Of a stretch of DNA of 64,000 nucleotides, positions 53,389-61,638 are shown one piece after another. The translations under genes were made by a program, and so were the position numbers. The stretch is from Ruminococcaceae bacterium KH2T8 (GTDB lineage: Bacteria; Bacillota; Clostridia; Saccharofermentanales; Saccharofermentanaceae). The stretch spans positions 62,001 to 126,000 of the forward strand of contig FOIY01000003.1 of the NCBI GenBank assembly GCA_900111435.1, read 5' to 3'. The notes below the pieces were generated by a model. That model was not told the origin of the DNA, searched no databases, and was given only the letters and a program-made list of their open reading frames with translations. Numbering within the stretch: the first letter of the stretch is position 1; the number at the start of each line of letters is the position of its first letter.

Positions 53389-54042
53389 TCAGACCTTGCG
53401 CTTTGCTTTCGCAAGTATGGTTCCGACTTCCTGGATGACCATTACCATCGCAACAAGAAGTGCTACCGTAGTCCAGAGGACATCCTTCTGATATCTGTAG
53501 TAGCCGTACTGCAAAGCAATAGCTCCGAGTCCGCCTCCGCCGATGACACCTGCCATCGCAGAATAGCCAAGAACGGTCGCGATATTGATCGCTGCTCCCT
53601 GAAGAAGTGAAGGAACCGCTTCGGGGATTATGAAGTGGATGATCGTATAAAGCGGTGACGCGCCCATAGACTTAGCTGCCTCTATGATTCCCGGATGAAC
53701 TTCGCAAAGTGAAGACTCTACCATCCTTGCTACGATAGGTATCGCACCGACGGTAAGAGGAACGATAGTCGCCTTTGTACCGATGGATGTTCCTACTATA
53801 AGTCTCGTAAAAGGAATGAGTAATACGAGAAGGATCAGGAACGGCAGAGATCTCATGATGTTGACGATAAGTCCTACTATAAAGTTCACTACACGATTCT
53901 CAAGGAGTCTGCCCTTGGATGTTGCATAAAGGAGAACACCTAAGGGAAGTCCTATCAGATATGAAAAGAGCGATGCGAAGAAGGTCATCTGCAGTGTCTC
54001 GAGGATACCCTTCTGAATTGCTTCTACTATATAATCAGTCAT
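53389..54042 (-). CDS. metI: Methionine ABC transporter permease
   Basis: A 217-residue permease with five helices. The EAA loop is in AAKSMGASPLYTIIHFIIPEA; ETLQMTFFASLFSYLIGLPLG and VRSLPFLILLV-like segments (here NIMRSLPFLILLV) mark MetI. It overlaps metN by eight bases. Together with MetN and the two MetQ lipoproteins it forms the D/L-methionine importer. Confidence 0.95.
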   Translation of the reverse strand: MTDYIVEAIQKGILETLQMTFFASLFSYLIGLPLGVLLYATSKGRLLENRVVNFIVGLIVNIMRSLPFLILLVLLIPFTRLIVGTSIGTKATIVPLTVGAIPIVARMVESSLCEVHPGIIEAAKSMGASPLYTIIHFIIPEAVPSLLQGAAINIATVLGYSAMAGVIGGGGLGAIALQYGYYRYQKDVLWTTVALLVAMVMVIQEVGTILAKAKRKV

Positions 54043-55042
54043 CTATCTGCACCTCCGATACGGTAAGTCCGCTTGCTTCAAAGAAATTAATAATCACATC
54101 CTGGTCTTCTGGATCCGGCGGAAGCTCTAATACCATCTGGCCGTAACCGATGCCGCCTACGCTCCTTGTGTTGGCACTTAAGATATTCACCTTCCTGCCT
54201 GTCTGCTCGACCAGGTTCGCGATAAAAGGTTCACTTGACTGCGTTCCGTCAAATACTATCCTTATGAGCTTTCCGTCTTCGCTCGACGGTGCGAAAGGAT
54301 TCGACGGGAATACGAGCTTCTTTGCGGCATTTGACTTCGGGTTACTGAATACTTCCCTGACTTCGCCTATCTCAGCGAGCTCACCGTTATCGATGATCGC
54401 TACCCTGTCGCAGATCTTCTCTACTACGCTCATCTCGTGCGTGATGATAACGATCGTGAGATTTCTCTCCCTGTTGATCTTCTTGAGGAGATCTAATATC
54501 TCGCCCGTGATCTTGGGATCCAGTGCACTCGTTGCCTCGTCGCAGAGAAGAACATTCGGATCAGCAGCCAGGGCTCTGGCTATCGCAACTCTCTGCTTCT
54601 GGCCTCCCGACAGACGTGCGGGAAATACATTCCACTTATCTTCAAGTCCTACGATCTTAAGCATATCTAAAGCTATGTCACGGCGCTTGCTTCTTGGGAC
54701 TCCCGCGATACGCAGGGGCTGCTCGACATTTTGAACGACAGTTCTCTGGTTCAGAAGGTTAAAGCTCTGAAAGATCATGGAGATGGAATGCCTGACATTT
54801 CGAAGTTCACGTGCGCTCAGCGCCGCCAGATCCTTATCGTAGAACTTAACGGTACCTGAAGTAACATCCTCCAGTCGGTTAAGTGTTCGTACGAGAGTCG
54901 ACTTACCCGCACCGCTCATTCCGATGATACCGAAGATCTCACCTTCTTCTACATCGAGGCTTACATCCTTCAGCGCCTCAAATTCCTTACCATCGTTTCG
55001 GTATGTCTTATAGACATGCTTAAGCTCGTATACTTTTGTCAT
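54035..55042 (-). CDS. metN: Methionine ABC transporter ATPase with NIL domain
   Basis: A 335-residue ATPase: Walker A GMSGAGKST, Q-loop SMIFQSFNLL, signature LSGGQKQRVAIARA, DEATSALDP and ITHEMSV. The C-terminal ~80 residues are the NIL domain (LIRIVFDGTQSSEPFIANL, ...YGQMVLELPP), where methionine binds to trans-inhibit uptake. Start overlaps the mccA stop (TGATG). Confidence 0.96.
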   Translation of the reverse strand: MTKVYELKHVYKTYRNDGKEFEALKDVSLDVEEGEIFGIIGMSGAGKSTLVRTLNRLEDVTSGTVKFYDKDLAALSARELRNVRHSISMIFQSFNLLNQRTVVQNVEQPLRIAGVPRSKRRDIALDMLKIVGLEDKWNVFPARLSGGQKQRVAIARALAADPNVLLCDEATSALDPKITGEILDLLKKINRERNLTIVIITHEMSVVEKICDRVAIIDNGELAEIGEVREVFSNPKSNAAKKLVFPSNPFAPSSEDGKLIRIVFDGTQSSEPFIANLVEQTGRKVNILSANTRSVGGIGYGQMVLELPPDPEDQDVIINFFEASGLTVSEVQIDD

Positions 55043-55956
55043 CAGTCAAATAGTCCTTTACTTAGATATCTGTCACCGCGATCGGGGAATATCGTTACGA
55101 TATTTCCGTGATCGATAGTCTCTGCCAATTTGAGAGCCGCGGCCAGTGCGGCTCCCGATGAGGATCCCGCGAGGATACCTTCATGAAGCGCGAGGGCTCT
55201 GGAAGTATCGAAAGCCTCGTCATCGCTTATCTTTATTACGCTGTCCACGAGAGTTATATCCATGGTATCCGCGATAAAGTCATTGCCGATACCCTCGATA
55301 TCGTAATCGTGGTGCTCGCCGCCTCCGATAGTTGAGCCGTAAGGATCTGCGAGAACTCCCTTTATGTCGCTGTTCTGCTCCTTCAGATACTTAACGACTC
55401 CCGTGAATGTTCCGCCTGATCCCGCACCTGCTACAAAGAAATCGATATTGCCTTCAAGCTGCGAGTAGATCTCGGGACCCGTTGTCTCATAGTGAGCCAG
55501 GGGATTGGCGGGATTTCGAAACTGCCTTAATGATACTGCTCCGTCTATACTTGCAAGGAGCTCCTCTGCCTTCTTCTCTGCTCCGAGCATACCCTCTTCT
55601 CTTGATGTGTGGATGATCTCGGCGCCTAAAGCCTTCATGACCTTCTGCTTTTCAAGAGAGAACTTCTCGGGAACAGTGAATATGACCCTGATGCCCTGAT
55701 TCAAAGCTGCGACTGCGATTCCTATTCCTGTATTACCCGCTGTCGCATCTACGATCGTTCCGCCTTCCTTTAAGATCCCTCTCTTCTTCGCGTCCTCTAT
55801 CATGTAGAGTCCTACACGGTCCTTGACGCTTCCTGCGGGGTTCATGAGTTCCAATTTTGCATATATATTTACTCCGGGCTTGACGCCCATATGGGTGATC
55901 TTCAGTATCGGCGTATTGCCGATCATCTCCCTGATATCAGAATAAACTCCTGCCAT
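55042..55956 (-). CDS. Cysteine synthase / cystathionine beta-synthase type PLP enzyme (MccA-like)
   Basis: A 304-residue beta-family PLP enzyme. The PLP Lys is in PAGSVKDRVGLYM, the phosphate cup in AGSGGTFTG, plus DATAGNTGIGIA and GSSSGAALAAAL. Sequence cannot fully separate O-acetylserine sulfhydrylase from cystathionine beta-synthase. Pairing with a cystathionine gamma-lyase-like enzyme and a methionine importer favours the reverse transsulfuration (mccAB) role. ATG 55956 was chosen; a GTG at 55965 overlaps the upstream stop. Confidence 0.9.
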   Translation of the reverse strand: MAGVYSDIREMIGNTPILKITHMGVKPGVNIYAKLELMNPAGSVKDRVGLYMIEDAKKRGILKEGGTIVDATAGNTGIGIAVAALNQGIRVIFTVPEKFSLEKQKVMKALGAEIIHTSREEGMLGAEKKAEELLASIDGAVSLRQFRNPANPLAHYETTGPEIYSQLEGNIDFFVAGAGSGGTFTGVVKYLKEQNSDIKGVLADPYGSTIGGGEHHDYDIEGIGNDFIADTMDITLVDSVIKISDDEAFDTSRALALHEGILAGSSSGAALAAALKLAETIDHGNIVTIFPDRGDRYLSKGLFD

Positions 55957-55961
55957 CTTGA

Positions 55962-57116
55962 TCACGCTTTCACAGATGCCTTTATGGCCTGCTCAAGATC
56001 CGCGATAAGATCGTCTGCATCTTCGATACCTACGGAGAATCTTATGAGCTCATCTACGATACCAACTTCCTGACGGATCTCACGGGGGATAGCCGCATGG
56101 GTCATCGTAGCGGGATGGCATACGAGCGACTCTACTCCGCCGAGACTCTCTGCAAGCGTGATGAGGTTCAATGACTCATAGAACTTTCTGTAGTCATACT
56201 TATCATTGAGCACGAAAGAGATCATAGCGCCGGCACCGTCAGCCTGTTTCTTCTGGATCTCATATCCGGGATCAGTCTCAAGACCGGGATAATACACCTT
56301 GCTCACATATCCGCTGCCGACGAGCCATCTTGCGATCTTCTCTGCATTGGCTACATGCCTGTCCATACGAACACCGAGGGTCTTGATACCTCTTATCATC
56401 AGGAAGCTGTCCCAGGGAGCGAGTACTCCGCCGATGGCATTCTGAAGATAGTAAAGTCTGTCGGCAATAGCCTTATCCTTAACGGCGACAAGACCGGAGA
56501 TCGTATCACTGTGGCCTCCCAGGTATTTTGTTCCGCTGTGGATAACGATATCGGCACCGAGTGTCAGAGGACGCTGAAGATAAGGAGTCAGGAAAGTATT
56601 ATCTACGATCACGAGCTTATCGTGCTTATGTGCGCTCTTTGATACTGCTTCGATATCAGTTACCGTAAGCAAAGGGTTAGCGGGAGTCTCTATATAGACT
56701 GCCTTTACGGTATCATCGATCGCAGCTTCCACAGCAGCTTCATCCGAAGTATCTACGATCTGATATGTGATATCGAAATTCTTGAATACGTTATCGAGGA
56801 TCCTGAACGTACCGCCATAGATATTATCCGATACCAGGAGCTTGTCACCTCGTTTAAAGAGTGAAAGAACTGTATTTATCGCGGCAAGACCCGATGCGAA
56901 AGCAAGTCCGTATTCGCCCTGCTCAAGATCTGCTATGAGCTTTTCAAGTGCAGCTCTCGTGGGATTTCCCGTTCTTGAATATTCCCATCCTCTGTCCTTA
57001 CCAAGACCGTCCTGCTTATATGTCGATGTCTGGTATATAGGAACATTTACTGCTCCTGTTGTCTCGTCTCCGTCTATTCCTCCGTGGATCAAAAGTGAAT
57101 TTATATTAAGGCTCAT
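55962..57116 (-). CDS. Cystathionine gamma-lyase/synthase family PLP enzyme (MccB-like)
   Basis: A 384-residue Cys/Met-metabolism PLP enzyme. PLP Lys is in SGTKYLGGHSD; also YSRTGNPTRAALE, FASGLAA, YIETPANPL, DNTFLTPYLQRP and SLGGVESLVCHPATMTHA. It could act as gamma-lyase (cystathionine to Cys) or gamma-synthase. Cotranscription with the CBS-type enzyme and methionine importer under a Cys leader fits gamma-lyase. Start follows the second attenuator. Confidence 0.93.
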   Translation of the reverse strand: MSLNINSLLIHGGIDGDETTGAVNVPIYQTSTYKQDGLGKDRGWEYSRTGNPTRAALEKLIADLEQGEYGLAFASGLAAINTVLSLFKRGDKLLVSDNIYGGTFRILDNVFKNFDITYQIVDTSDEAAVEAAIDDTVKAVYIETPANPLLTVTDIEAVSKSAHKHDKLVIVDNTFLTPYLQRPLTLGADIVIHSGTKYLGGHSDTISGLVAVKDKAIADRLYYLQNAIGGVLAPWDSFLMIRGIKTLGVRMDRHVANAEKIARWLVGSGYVSKVYYPGLETDPGYEIQKKQADGAGAMISFVLNDKYDYRKFYESLNLITLAESLGGVESLVCHPATMTHAAIPREIRQEVGIVDELIRFSVGIEDADDLIADLEQAIKASVKA

Positions 57117-57154
57117 CTGTAATTTCCTTCTTTCGTTATTGATTATTTTGAGAT

Positions 57155-57190
57155 TAAAAAGCCCGAAGCTGACGACTCAAGCTCCGGGCT
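57155..57190 (-). terminator. Attenuator terminator before mccB
   Basis: AGCCCGGAGCT with AGCTTCGGGCT (one G-U pair), loop GAGTCGTC-like, then TTTTTAAT on the minus strand. Leader segments at 57273-57278 and 57261-57266 each offer six bases complementary to the 5' arm, weaker than in the metQ leader. Confidence 0.88.
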
Positions 57191-57215
57191 AATGGCTTAT
57201 GTTCTGCTGTTTATT

Positions 57216-57338
57216 TCAACATCGAACAATATCGAGGCGCACACTCTCACACATTCGCGTCCCGGACACCAAAGCCCGCATTCGATACATTCGACAACAC
57301 ATGGCTTTCGCAGATCCTTTGTAAGCTAAACTTCTCAT
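57216..57338 (-). CDS. Cys leader peptide of the mccB operon, 40 residues
   Basis: AAAGGAGAGG precedes the ATG. It starts MRSLAYKG, has MCCRM at residues 13-17 with paired UGU codons at 14-15, RA at 21-22, a third Cys at residue 30, and ends IVRC-stop. The stretch ATGTGTTGTCGAATG and the stop region CGATGTTGAAATAAAC are identical to those of the metQ leader, while the bases between differ. Confidence 0.75.
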   Translation of the reverse strand: MRSLAYKGSAKAMCCRMYRMRALVSGTRMCESVRLDIVRC

Positions 57339-57376
57339 ATGAACGCCTCTCCTTTCGTTCTTTGTTGTATGGTGAG

Positions 57377-57405
57377 ATTATATTTGTATTAACCTACTAT
57401 GTCAA
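57377..57405 (-). promoter_or_regulatory. Promoter and probable operator of the mccB operon
   Basis: Perfect consensus TTGACA (57405-57400), 17-base spacer, TATAAT (57382-57377). The same ACCTA-N9-TAGGT dyad as before metQ overlaps the -35. Confidence 0.85.
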
Positions 57406-57427
57406 TAGGTTTATAGGAATTTATTTT

Positions 57428-57457
57428 CTCCCTGAAAGAAAATAGTGTTTCAGGGAG
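57428..57457. terminator. Hairpin overlapping the PAP2 gene stop
   Basis: Perfect 10-bp stem (CTCCCTGAAA/TTTCAGGGAG) containing the PAP2 stop codon. The minus-strand side has no U-tract (AAAATAAATT), so it may stabilise the 3' end rather than terminate. Confidence 0.5.
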
Positions 57458-58364
57458 TTCTACGGACGGTTGATCGCAGCAGTAAGAACAGCCGGCAAAA
57501 TACTATTCCGACCAGAGAACCGACTGAGATATCACTCAGGTAATGATCACCCAGAACTATCCTGGAAAACATAACCGGTACAGCAATAACAACTGCGATC
57601 ATGGAAAGGTATTTTTCTTTTCCTCTAAGCCGTGTGAATACATGAGCGTAACACGGCATAATCACCATACCCATTGCCGCATTCATGGCGTGTCCGCTAT
57701 AAAAGGATGCAAGATCATCGGATACCAGATGATAAAGCGACTTGAGATCCCTACCTTCCCTGAATATATCAAAGCATTGTACAAAACCTATCCCTTCATA
57801 TCCCATGAGAGTTATCCTGTACCTAGGGCGCATGAAGACACTCTTAACTATATTGGAAAAACATAATGCAACGGTCATCAGTGACAGGAGTATCATCAGA
57901 TCCTTTATCACTTGCTTATCGCACTTCTTACCATTAATGATCAACCCTGCAAAGAATAACGGAAAGAAGAGAAAGAGTCCCTGAACCGCATATGATGTTA
58001 TGGTATGCGGTGCATCCTCATATAGAAACCCGCATACCGAATCGCTCATAAAGGCTCCAGCACCGTATGTTGACGTCAAGAGCGCCAGATAGGTGTAGAT
58101 AAGAAGTATCGGGAGCTTAAGCGTTCTCCTCTTTACACTCAGAGACAATTGCTTACCGAGGACTCCTATAAAGAACACAAATGAACCGTAATACAAATAA
58201 AGTCCTATAACACTAAGTATCACGGCAAGAGTATTATTTTCCGAATACAAAGCCCTGCTTATCTCAAGATCAGAGAATAACCCCGTTATAAGACCTATAA
58301 CCGTCGGGACAAAGAATATGAGATACAGAGGCTCAATTCTTCTCATAAACATGCCATACAACAT
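57450..58364 (-). CDS. PAP2 family membrane phosphatase
   Basis: A 304-residue protein with about eight or nine membrane helices. The PAP2 motifs are KSVFMRPRYR (KxxxxxxRP), FYSGHAMNA (xSGH) and SRIVLGDHYLSDI (SRxxxxxHxxxD). It should dephosphorylate a lipid phosphate or diphosphate at the membrane face. It overlaps the acyltransferase-like gene by about 30 bases. An inner ATG at 58346 is an alternative start; neither has a ribosome site, so coupling is likely. Confidence 0.85.
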   Translation of the reverse strand: MLYGMFMRRIEPLYLIFFVPTVIGLITGLFSDLEISRALYSENNTLAVILSVIGLYLYYGSFVFFIGVLGKQLSLSVKRRTLKLPILLIYTYLALLTSTYGAGAFMSDSVCGFLYEDAPHTITSYAVQGLFLFFPLFFAGLIINGKKCDKQVIKDLMILLSLMTVALCFSNIVKSVFMRPRYRITLMGYEGIGFVQCFDIFREGRDLKSLYHLVSDDLASFYSGHAMNAAMGMVIMPCYAHVFTRLRGKEKYLSMIAVVIAVPVMFSRIVLGDHYLSDISVGSLVGIVFCRLFLLLRSTVRRTP

Positions 58365-59526
58365 TCATGGTATCGCCAGCCGTGACTATTCCTACGACAT
58401 TCTTTCCGTAGGCGATTACCGGAGGAATAAATGCTATATCCTCGATCTTATAAGGACCATATTCAAGAGGTATATCCGCACGCGTCAGATTAGTGATACT
58501 GATATCCTTTGTCTTACTGCCATACCCCATAGCCTCTGCAGCTCTCGATGAGATCCTGCTCTTAAAATATCCCGCTCTTTCCATATTGAGAGCATCTGTT
58601 AATGTCGGATCAAGTCTCCCCATAAAGTGAAGTACAAAATAGCGTGCCCTGATATCAGAGAGTCTCTTCTTCAGGAGCATATTAATGCACTTCGCATGAT
58701 CTTCAAAAGGAAAATGATCATAATATCTGTACTTGATAGCAATACCCGTCGCCTGATTACCCATAGAGCGATTGCCGTCAAGTCTCCCGTCAACGGCAAG
58801 ACCGACGTCAGCTTCCTTCTTTACATTCTTGAGCATATCTGCGATCAGATACGATGTGAGTGTCACACCCATAGCCTTCGATCCGGAAAGGAGCTTTTCA
58901 AGTTCTTCCCTGTCGTAGTTCCTGATATCTATAACGGTCCTTCGGTCCTTCCAGAACAGGTCATATGCTTTATCCAGGTCCTCGAAAGTAAATACTCTTC
59001 GCTCCTTCTGCCACCTTCCGTTCCAGAACTTGACCAGAAGTCCGTATACAAAAGGCAATCGACTCTTCTTTGGAAGCTCTTCAAGCGTCAGTGACCTGAA
59101 AGGAACCGGCTCGCACTCTTCTCCCGCAAGACACCTGAAGAATGTCTCGATAAAGTAGAGGAGTGACTTACCGTCACCGCCTAAGTGATGCATCATGAAG
59201 ATTATCCCGTCAGGAGAGAGAAATCCTCTAATGAACTCACCGTCTTCTATCAGGAATCTCTTCTTCTCATTGTTGTTTATAAGCTCCTGCAGCGACAGAT
59301 CCGTACTTACAAAGCTGTTATGAGGTACTTCATTTTCAATATAGTAAGCTTCCCCTGAAGGCTCTAAGACCACTTTCATATTCAACACTTCATGAACTCT
59401 ACACGCCCTGATAAAAGCAGCATGCAGCGCCTCGAAAGGAACTGCTTCATTAAGCCGCACTCGCATCGTGATCAAGATATTCGTGTCGAACAGATTGGTC
59501 CTCTCAGTCTCGATCTTATATCTCAT
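58333..59526 (-). CDS. Condensation-domain/alcohol acyltransferase-like protein
   Basis: A 397-residue protein of the CoA-dependent acyltransferase/condensation superfamily. The catalytic HHxxxDG motif reads MMHHLGGDGKS near residue 120; a structural DFGxG-like motif is not clear. DVGLAVDGRLDGNRSMGNQ resembles the second conserved block. I start at 59526, where ATG overlaps the SDR stop (ATGA); an earlier in-frame Met lies inside the SDR gene. No carrier protein or adenylation domain is present, so it probably makes an ester from soluble substrates. Confidence 0.8.
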   Translation of the reverse strand: MRYKIETERTNLFDTNILITMRVRLNEAVPFEALHAAFIRACRVHEVLNMKVVLEPSGEAYYIENEVPHNSFVSTDLSLQELINNNEKKRFLIEDGEFIRGFLSPDGIIFMMHHLGGDGKSLLYFIETFFRCLAGEECEPVPFRSLTLEELPKKSRLPFVYGLLVKFWNGRWQKERRVFTFEDLDKAYDLFWKDRRTVIDIRNYDREELEKLLSGSKAMGVTLTSYLIADMLKNVKKEADVGLAVDGRLDGNRSMGNQATGIAIKYRYYDHFPFEDHAKCINMLLKKRLSDIRARYFVLHFMGRLDPTLTDALNMERAGYFKSRISSRAAEAMGYGSKTKDISITNLTRADIPLEYGPYKIEDIAFIPPVIAYGKNVVGIVTAGDTMNVVWHVYEKN

Positions 59527-60269
59527 ATATACTCTCTTATCCCTTTGATCCACTGTTTCATTACGATCTTATGGGGCATCACTTTGCTATAGAACCTCAT
59601 GAATCTGTAATATGGGGAACATACTGATACGTCCTTCCCATTCTTTGCATCACGGAGCGCATCCTCTACTACCTTCTGCGCGGTAACTATCCCGGGGTAT
59701 TCCACCTTCTTGCCGTCATGCATCTTAGAGAGCATCTTTGTATCTACCCACCCGGGGCATACCGCTATACAGTTGATATCACTATTCTCCACATTAAGGC
59801 TCCTGGTCATGGACAGAAGATAACTCTTGCTCGCGGAATAAAGTGCGATATACGGATTAGGCTGAAATGCTGATGCCGAACAGATATTAAGGATATATCC
59901 GCCCTTAGCCATATAAGGTATCGCGGCACGGCAAAGAAGCGTTGCCGCCGTCATATTGATCTGCAGAAGACTATCTATCTCATCGTAAGAAAACTCTGAT
60001 AAAGGAGCCATCTTTCCCGTACCGGCATTGTTGATAAGATACTTTATCTGCGGCTTTTCCTCTTCTATACGGGAGCATAGTCTCATGATATCTTCCCTGT
60101 CAGAAAGATCCGTTTTGACCGGAACTATCTGATCTCCGAACGTCTCCCTAAGACTTTCAAGTTTCTCTTCGCTTCTTCCTACAGCCCAGATCTTATCGAC
60201 CTCACCTATAACGCCCTTAACGAACTCTTCGCCAATATCGCCTGTTGCACCTGTTATCAACGCTATCAT
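59523..60269 (-). CDS. Short-chain dehydrogenase/reductase
   Basis: A 248-residue SDR: cofactor motif TGATGDIG, LINNAG, catalytic Ser in CSASAFQ and YSASK (Tyr/Lys). PGWVDTKM follows. The C-terminus is basic/hydrophobic and may touch membrane. Starts two bases after the TetR gene stop and is coupled to the acyltransferase-like gene. Confidence 0.93.
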   Translation of the reverse strand: MIALITGATGDIGEEFVKGVIGEVDKIWAVGRSEEKLESLRETFGDQIVPVKTDLSDREDIMRLCSRIEEEKPQIKYLINNAGTGKMAPLSEFSYDEIDSLLQINMTAATLLCRAAIPYMAKGGYILNICSASAFQPNPYIALYSASKSYLLSMTRSLNVENSDINCIAVCPGWVDTKMLSKMHDGKKVEYPGIVTAQKVVEDALRDAKNGKDVSVCSPYYRFMRFYSKVMPHKIVMKQWIKGIREYI

Positions 60270-60270
60270 A

Positions 60271-60846
60271 TTACTTATCCCTCAATAAGATCCTGCTAAG
60301 ATCACTTGCCGTGATCATCGTGGGATCCTCTGTATATAAACTCTTCAGAGCATAAAGATAGACAACGCCCCAGTAGTACTCGGCGAGCTTTGCCGCACTA
60401 CCTGCTACTACGCTGCCCTCCTTCTGGCCGCTCCTTATGATCTTCTCTGTTGTCTTATAGAAAGAATTATCGGCTTCTCCCTCGAGCATCCTCTGGGTAA
60501 AGAGAGCGATACCTGCCGAAAACATCTCATCCTTCTTAATGTTCTTGATAATGTGGTCAGAAAGCATTCGGATCTTCTTATCAGCAGGAAAAGGCAGCTT
60601 TGCTACCGTGTCCAGCTTATGAACTCCAGCTATCTTATCAGATATGGAATATACTTCGGCAAAGAGCTCTTCCTTTGATTCGAAATAGTTATATATCGAG
60701 CCCTGGGCAATACCGATATTCTTGGACAGATCGCTGATCTTGGTACCGGAGAATCCGTTTCTTGCAAAATACAGCGCAGACTTTCTGACGATGAGATCTC
60801 TGGTCTCTTCTCTTATCTCCCGGCAACGTTCCTCAGACTTAGGCAT
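60271..60846 (-). CDS. TetR family regulator of the SDR/acyltransferase/PAP2 cluster
   Basis: A 191-residue regulator. The HTH is clear: GFSGTKISDLSKNIGIAQ then GSIYNYFESKEELFAEV. The C-terminal domain is divergent. GAGGAG precedes the ATG. First gene of the overlapping cluster; a matching operator lies just after its own -10 and another before the neighbouring methyltransferase gene. Confidence 0.92.
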   Translation of the reverse strand: MPKSEERCREIREETRDLIVRKSALYFARNGFSGTKISDLSKNIGIAQGSIYNYFESKEELFAEVYSISDKIAGVHKLDTVAKLPFPADKKIRMLSDHIIKNIKKDEMFSAGIALFTQRMLEGEADNSFYKTTEKIIRSGQKEGSVVAGSAAKLAEYYWGVVYLYALKSLYTEDPTMITASDLSRILLRDK

Positions 60847-60865
60847 ATATCCTCTCCTCTTATGA

Positions 60866-60881
60866 ATGAATATTTATTCAT
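60866..60881 (-). promoter_or_regulatory. TetR operator at the tetR promoter
   Basis: ATGAATATTTATTCAT (near-perfect dyad), just after the promoter TTGACA (60914-60909), 17-base spacer, TATTTT (60891-60886). Matches the 61.57 kb site at 14 of 16 positions. Confidence 0.72.
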
Positions 60882-60937
60882 CCATAAAATACCACCTGTA
60901 GATCAACGTGTCAATGACAGACTGTTATATCCGTTGA

Positions 60938-61534
60938 TCAAACCCTGATGATCGCAATACAGCAGGGCATCTTGCCTTCTGCCGTTCTATACTCTATATC
61001 CTTATATCCCATATCTTCGAAGAAAGCTCTGTAAGAATCCATATCGAACATCTTCTTAAAGTTGGCACCCATCCTGTTAAAGACACCGACCAAGCCGCGG
61101 TGCGCTCCATCAGTCTTGGTAAGATAAGTCGGAATCAGGATCATCCCGCCGGGCTTTACTACTCTTCTGAGTTCATCCAAAGCTTTCTTCGGATCATCCA
61201 GCAGATGGATAACATTGCCGGCTATGACCTTATCGAAAGAATCGTCTGCATAGGAAAGAGCCGTGATATCTGCAAACTCGATCATAGTATTGGAGTGCCC
61301 CTTCATCTTACGACGGCATTTATTGAGCATCTTTTCTGAGAAGTCAGTTGCTACATATCTTGAAGTAAGCGGTGCAGTACCAGCTGTGATAAGTCCCGTA
61401 CCGCATGCACATTCGAGCACCTCATCTTCCCTGTCCATAAACGAAGCACATATAGATGCAGTGCCGTTGATAACCTTATTGTTGTATGCCCTCTCAAAGA
61501 GGTCGTAAAAAACTGCGATCTTGTCCCAAAACAT
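60938..61534 (-). CDS. Class I SAM-dependent methyltransferase
   Basis: A 198-residue UbiE/Methyltransf_11-like enzyme from ATG 61534 with GGAGGAG upstream. SAM-binding motif VLECACGTGLIT (the first Gly of GxGxG is Cys-Ala shifted), then YVATDFSEKML, FDKVIAGNVIHLLDDP and VVKPGGMILI. Acceptor unknown, possibly a lipid or quinone-type small molecule. Controlled by the same operator type as the TetR cluster. Confidence 0.9.
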   Translation of the reverse strand: MFWDKIAVFYDLFERAYNNKVINGTASICASFMDREDEVLECACGTGLITAGTAPLTSRYVATDFSEKMLNKCRRKMKGHSNTMIEFADITALSYADDSFDKVIAGNVIHLLDDPKKALDELRRVVKPGGMILIPTYLTKTDGAHRGLVGVFNRMGANFKKMFDMDSYRAFFEDMGYKDIEYRTAEGKMPCCIAIIRV

Positions 61535-61565
61535 ATCCGTTCTCCTCCACGCTTGAACAACCATT

Positions 61566-61587
61566 CATATGAATATCTGTTCATATG
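61566..61587 (-). promoter_or_regulatory. TetR operator at the methyltransferase promoter
   Basis: CATATGAA-N6-TTCATATG perfect dyad, including ATGAATATCTGTTCAT. It lies after the promoter TTGACA (61612-61607), 16-base spacer, TAACAT (61590-61585). Confidence 0.72.
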
Positions 61588-61638
61588 TTATCACGGATCT
61601 GTCCTTTGTCAAGGCGGATGTTCTTATTTTAGTTGTGC

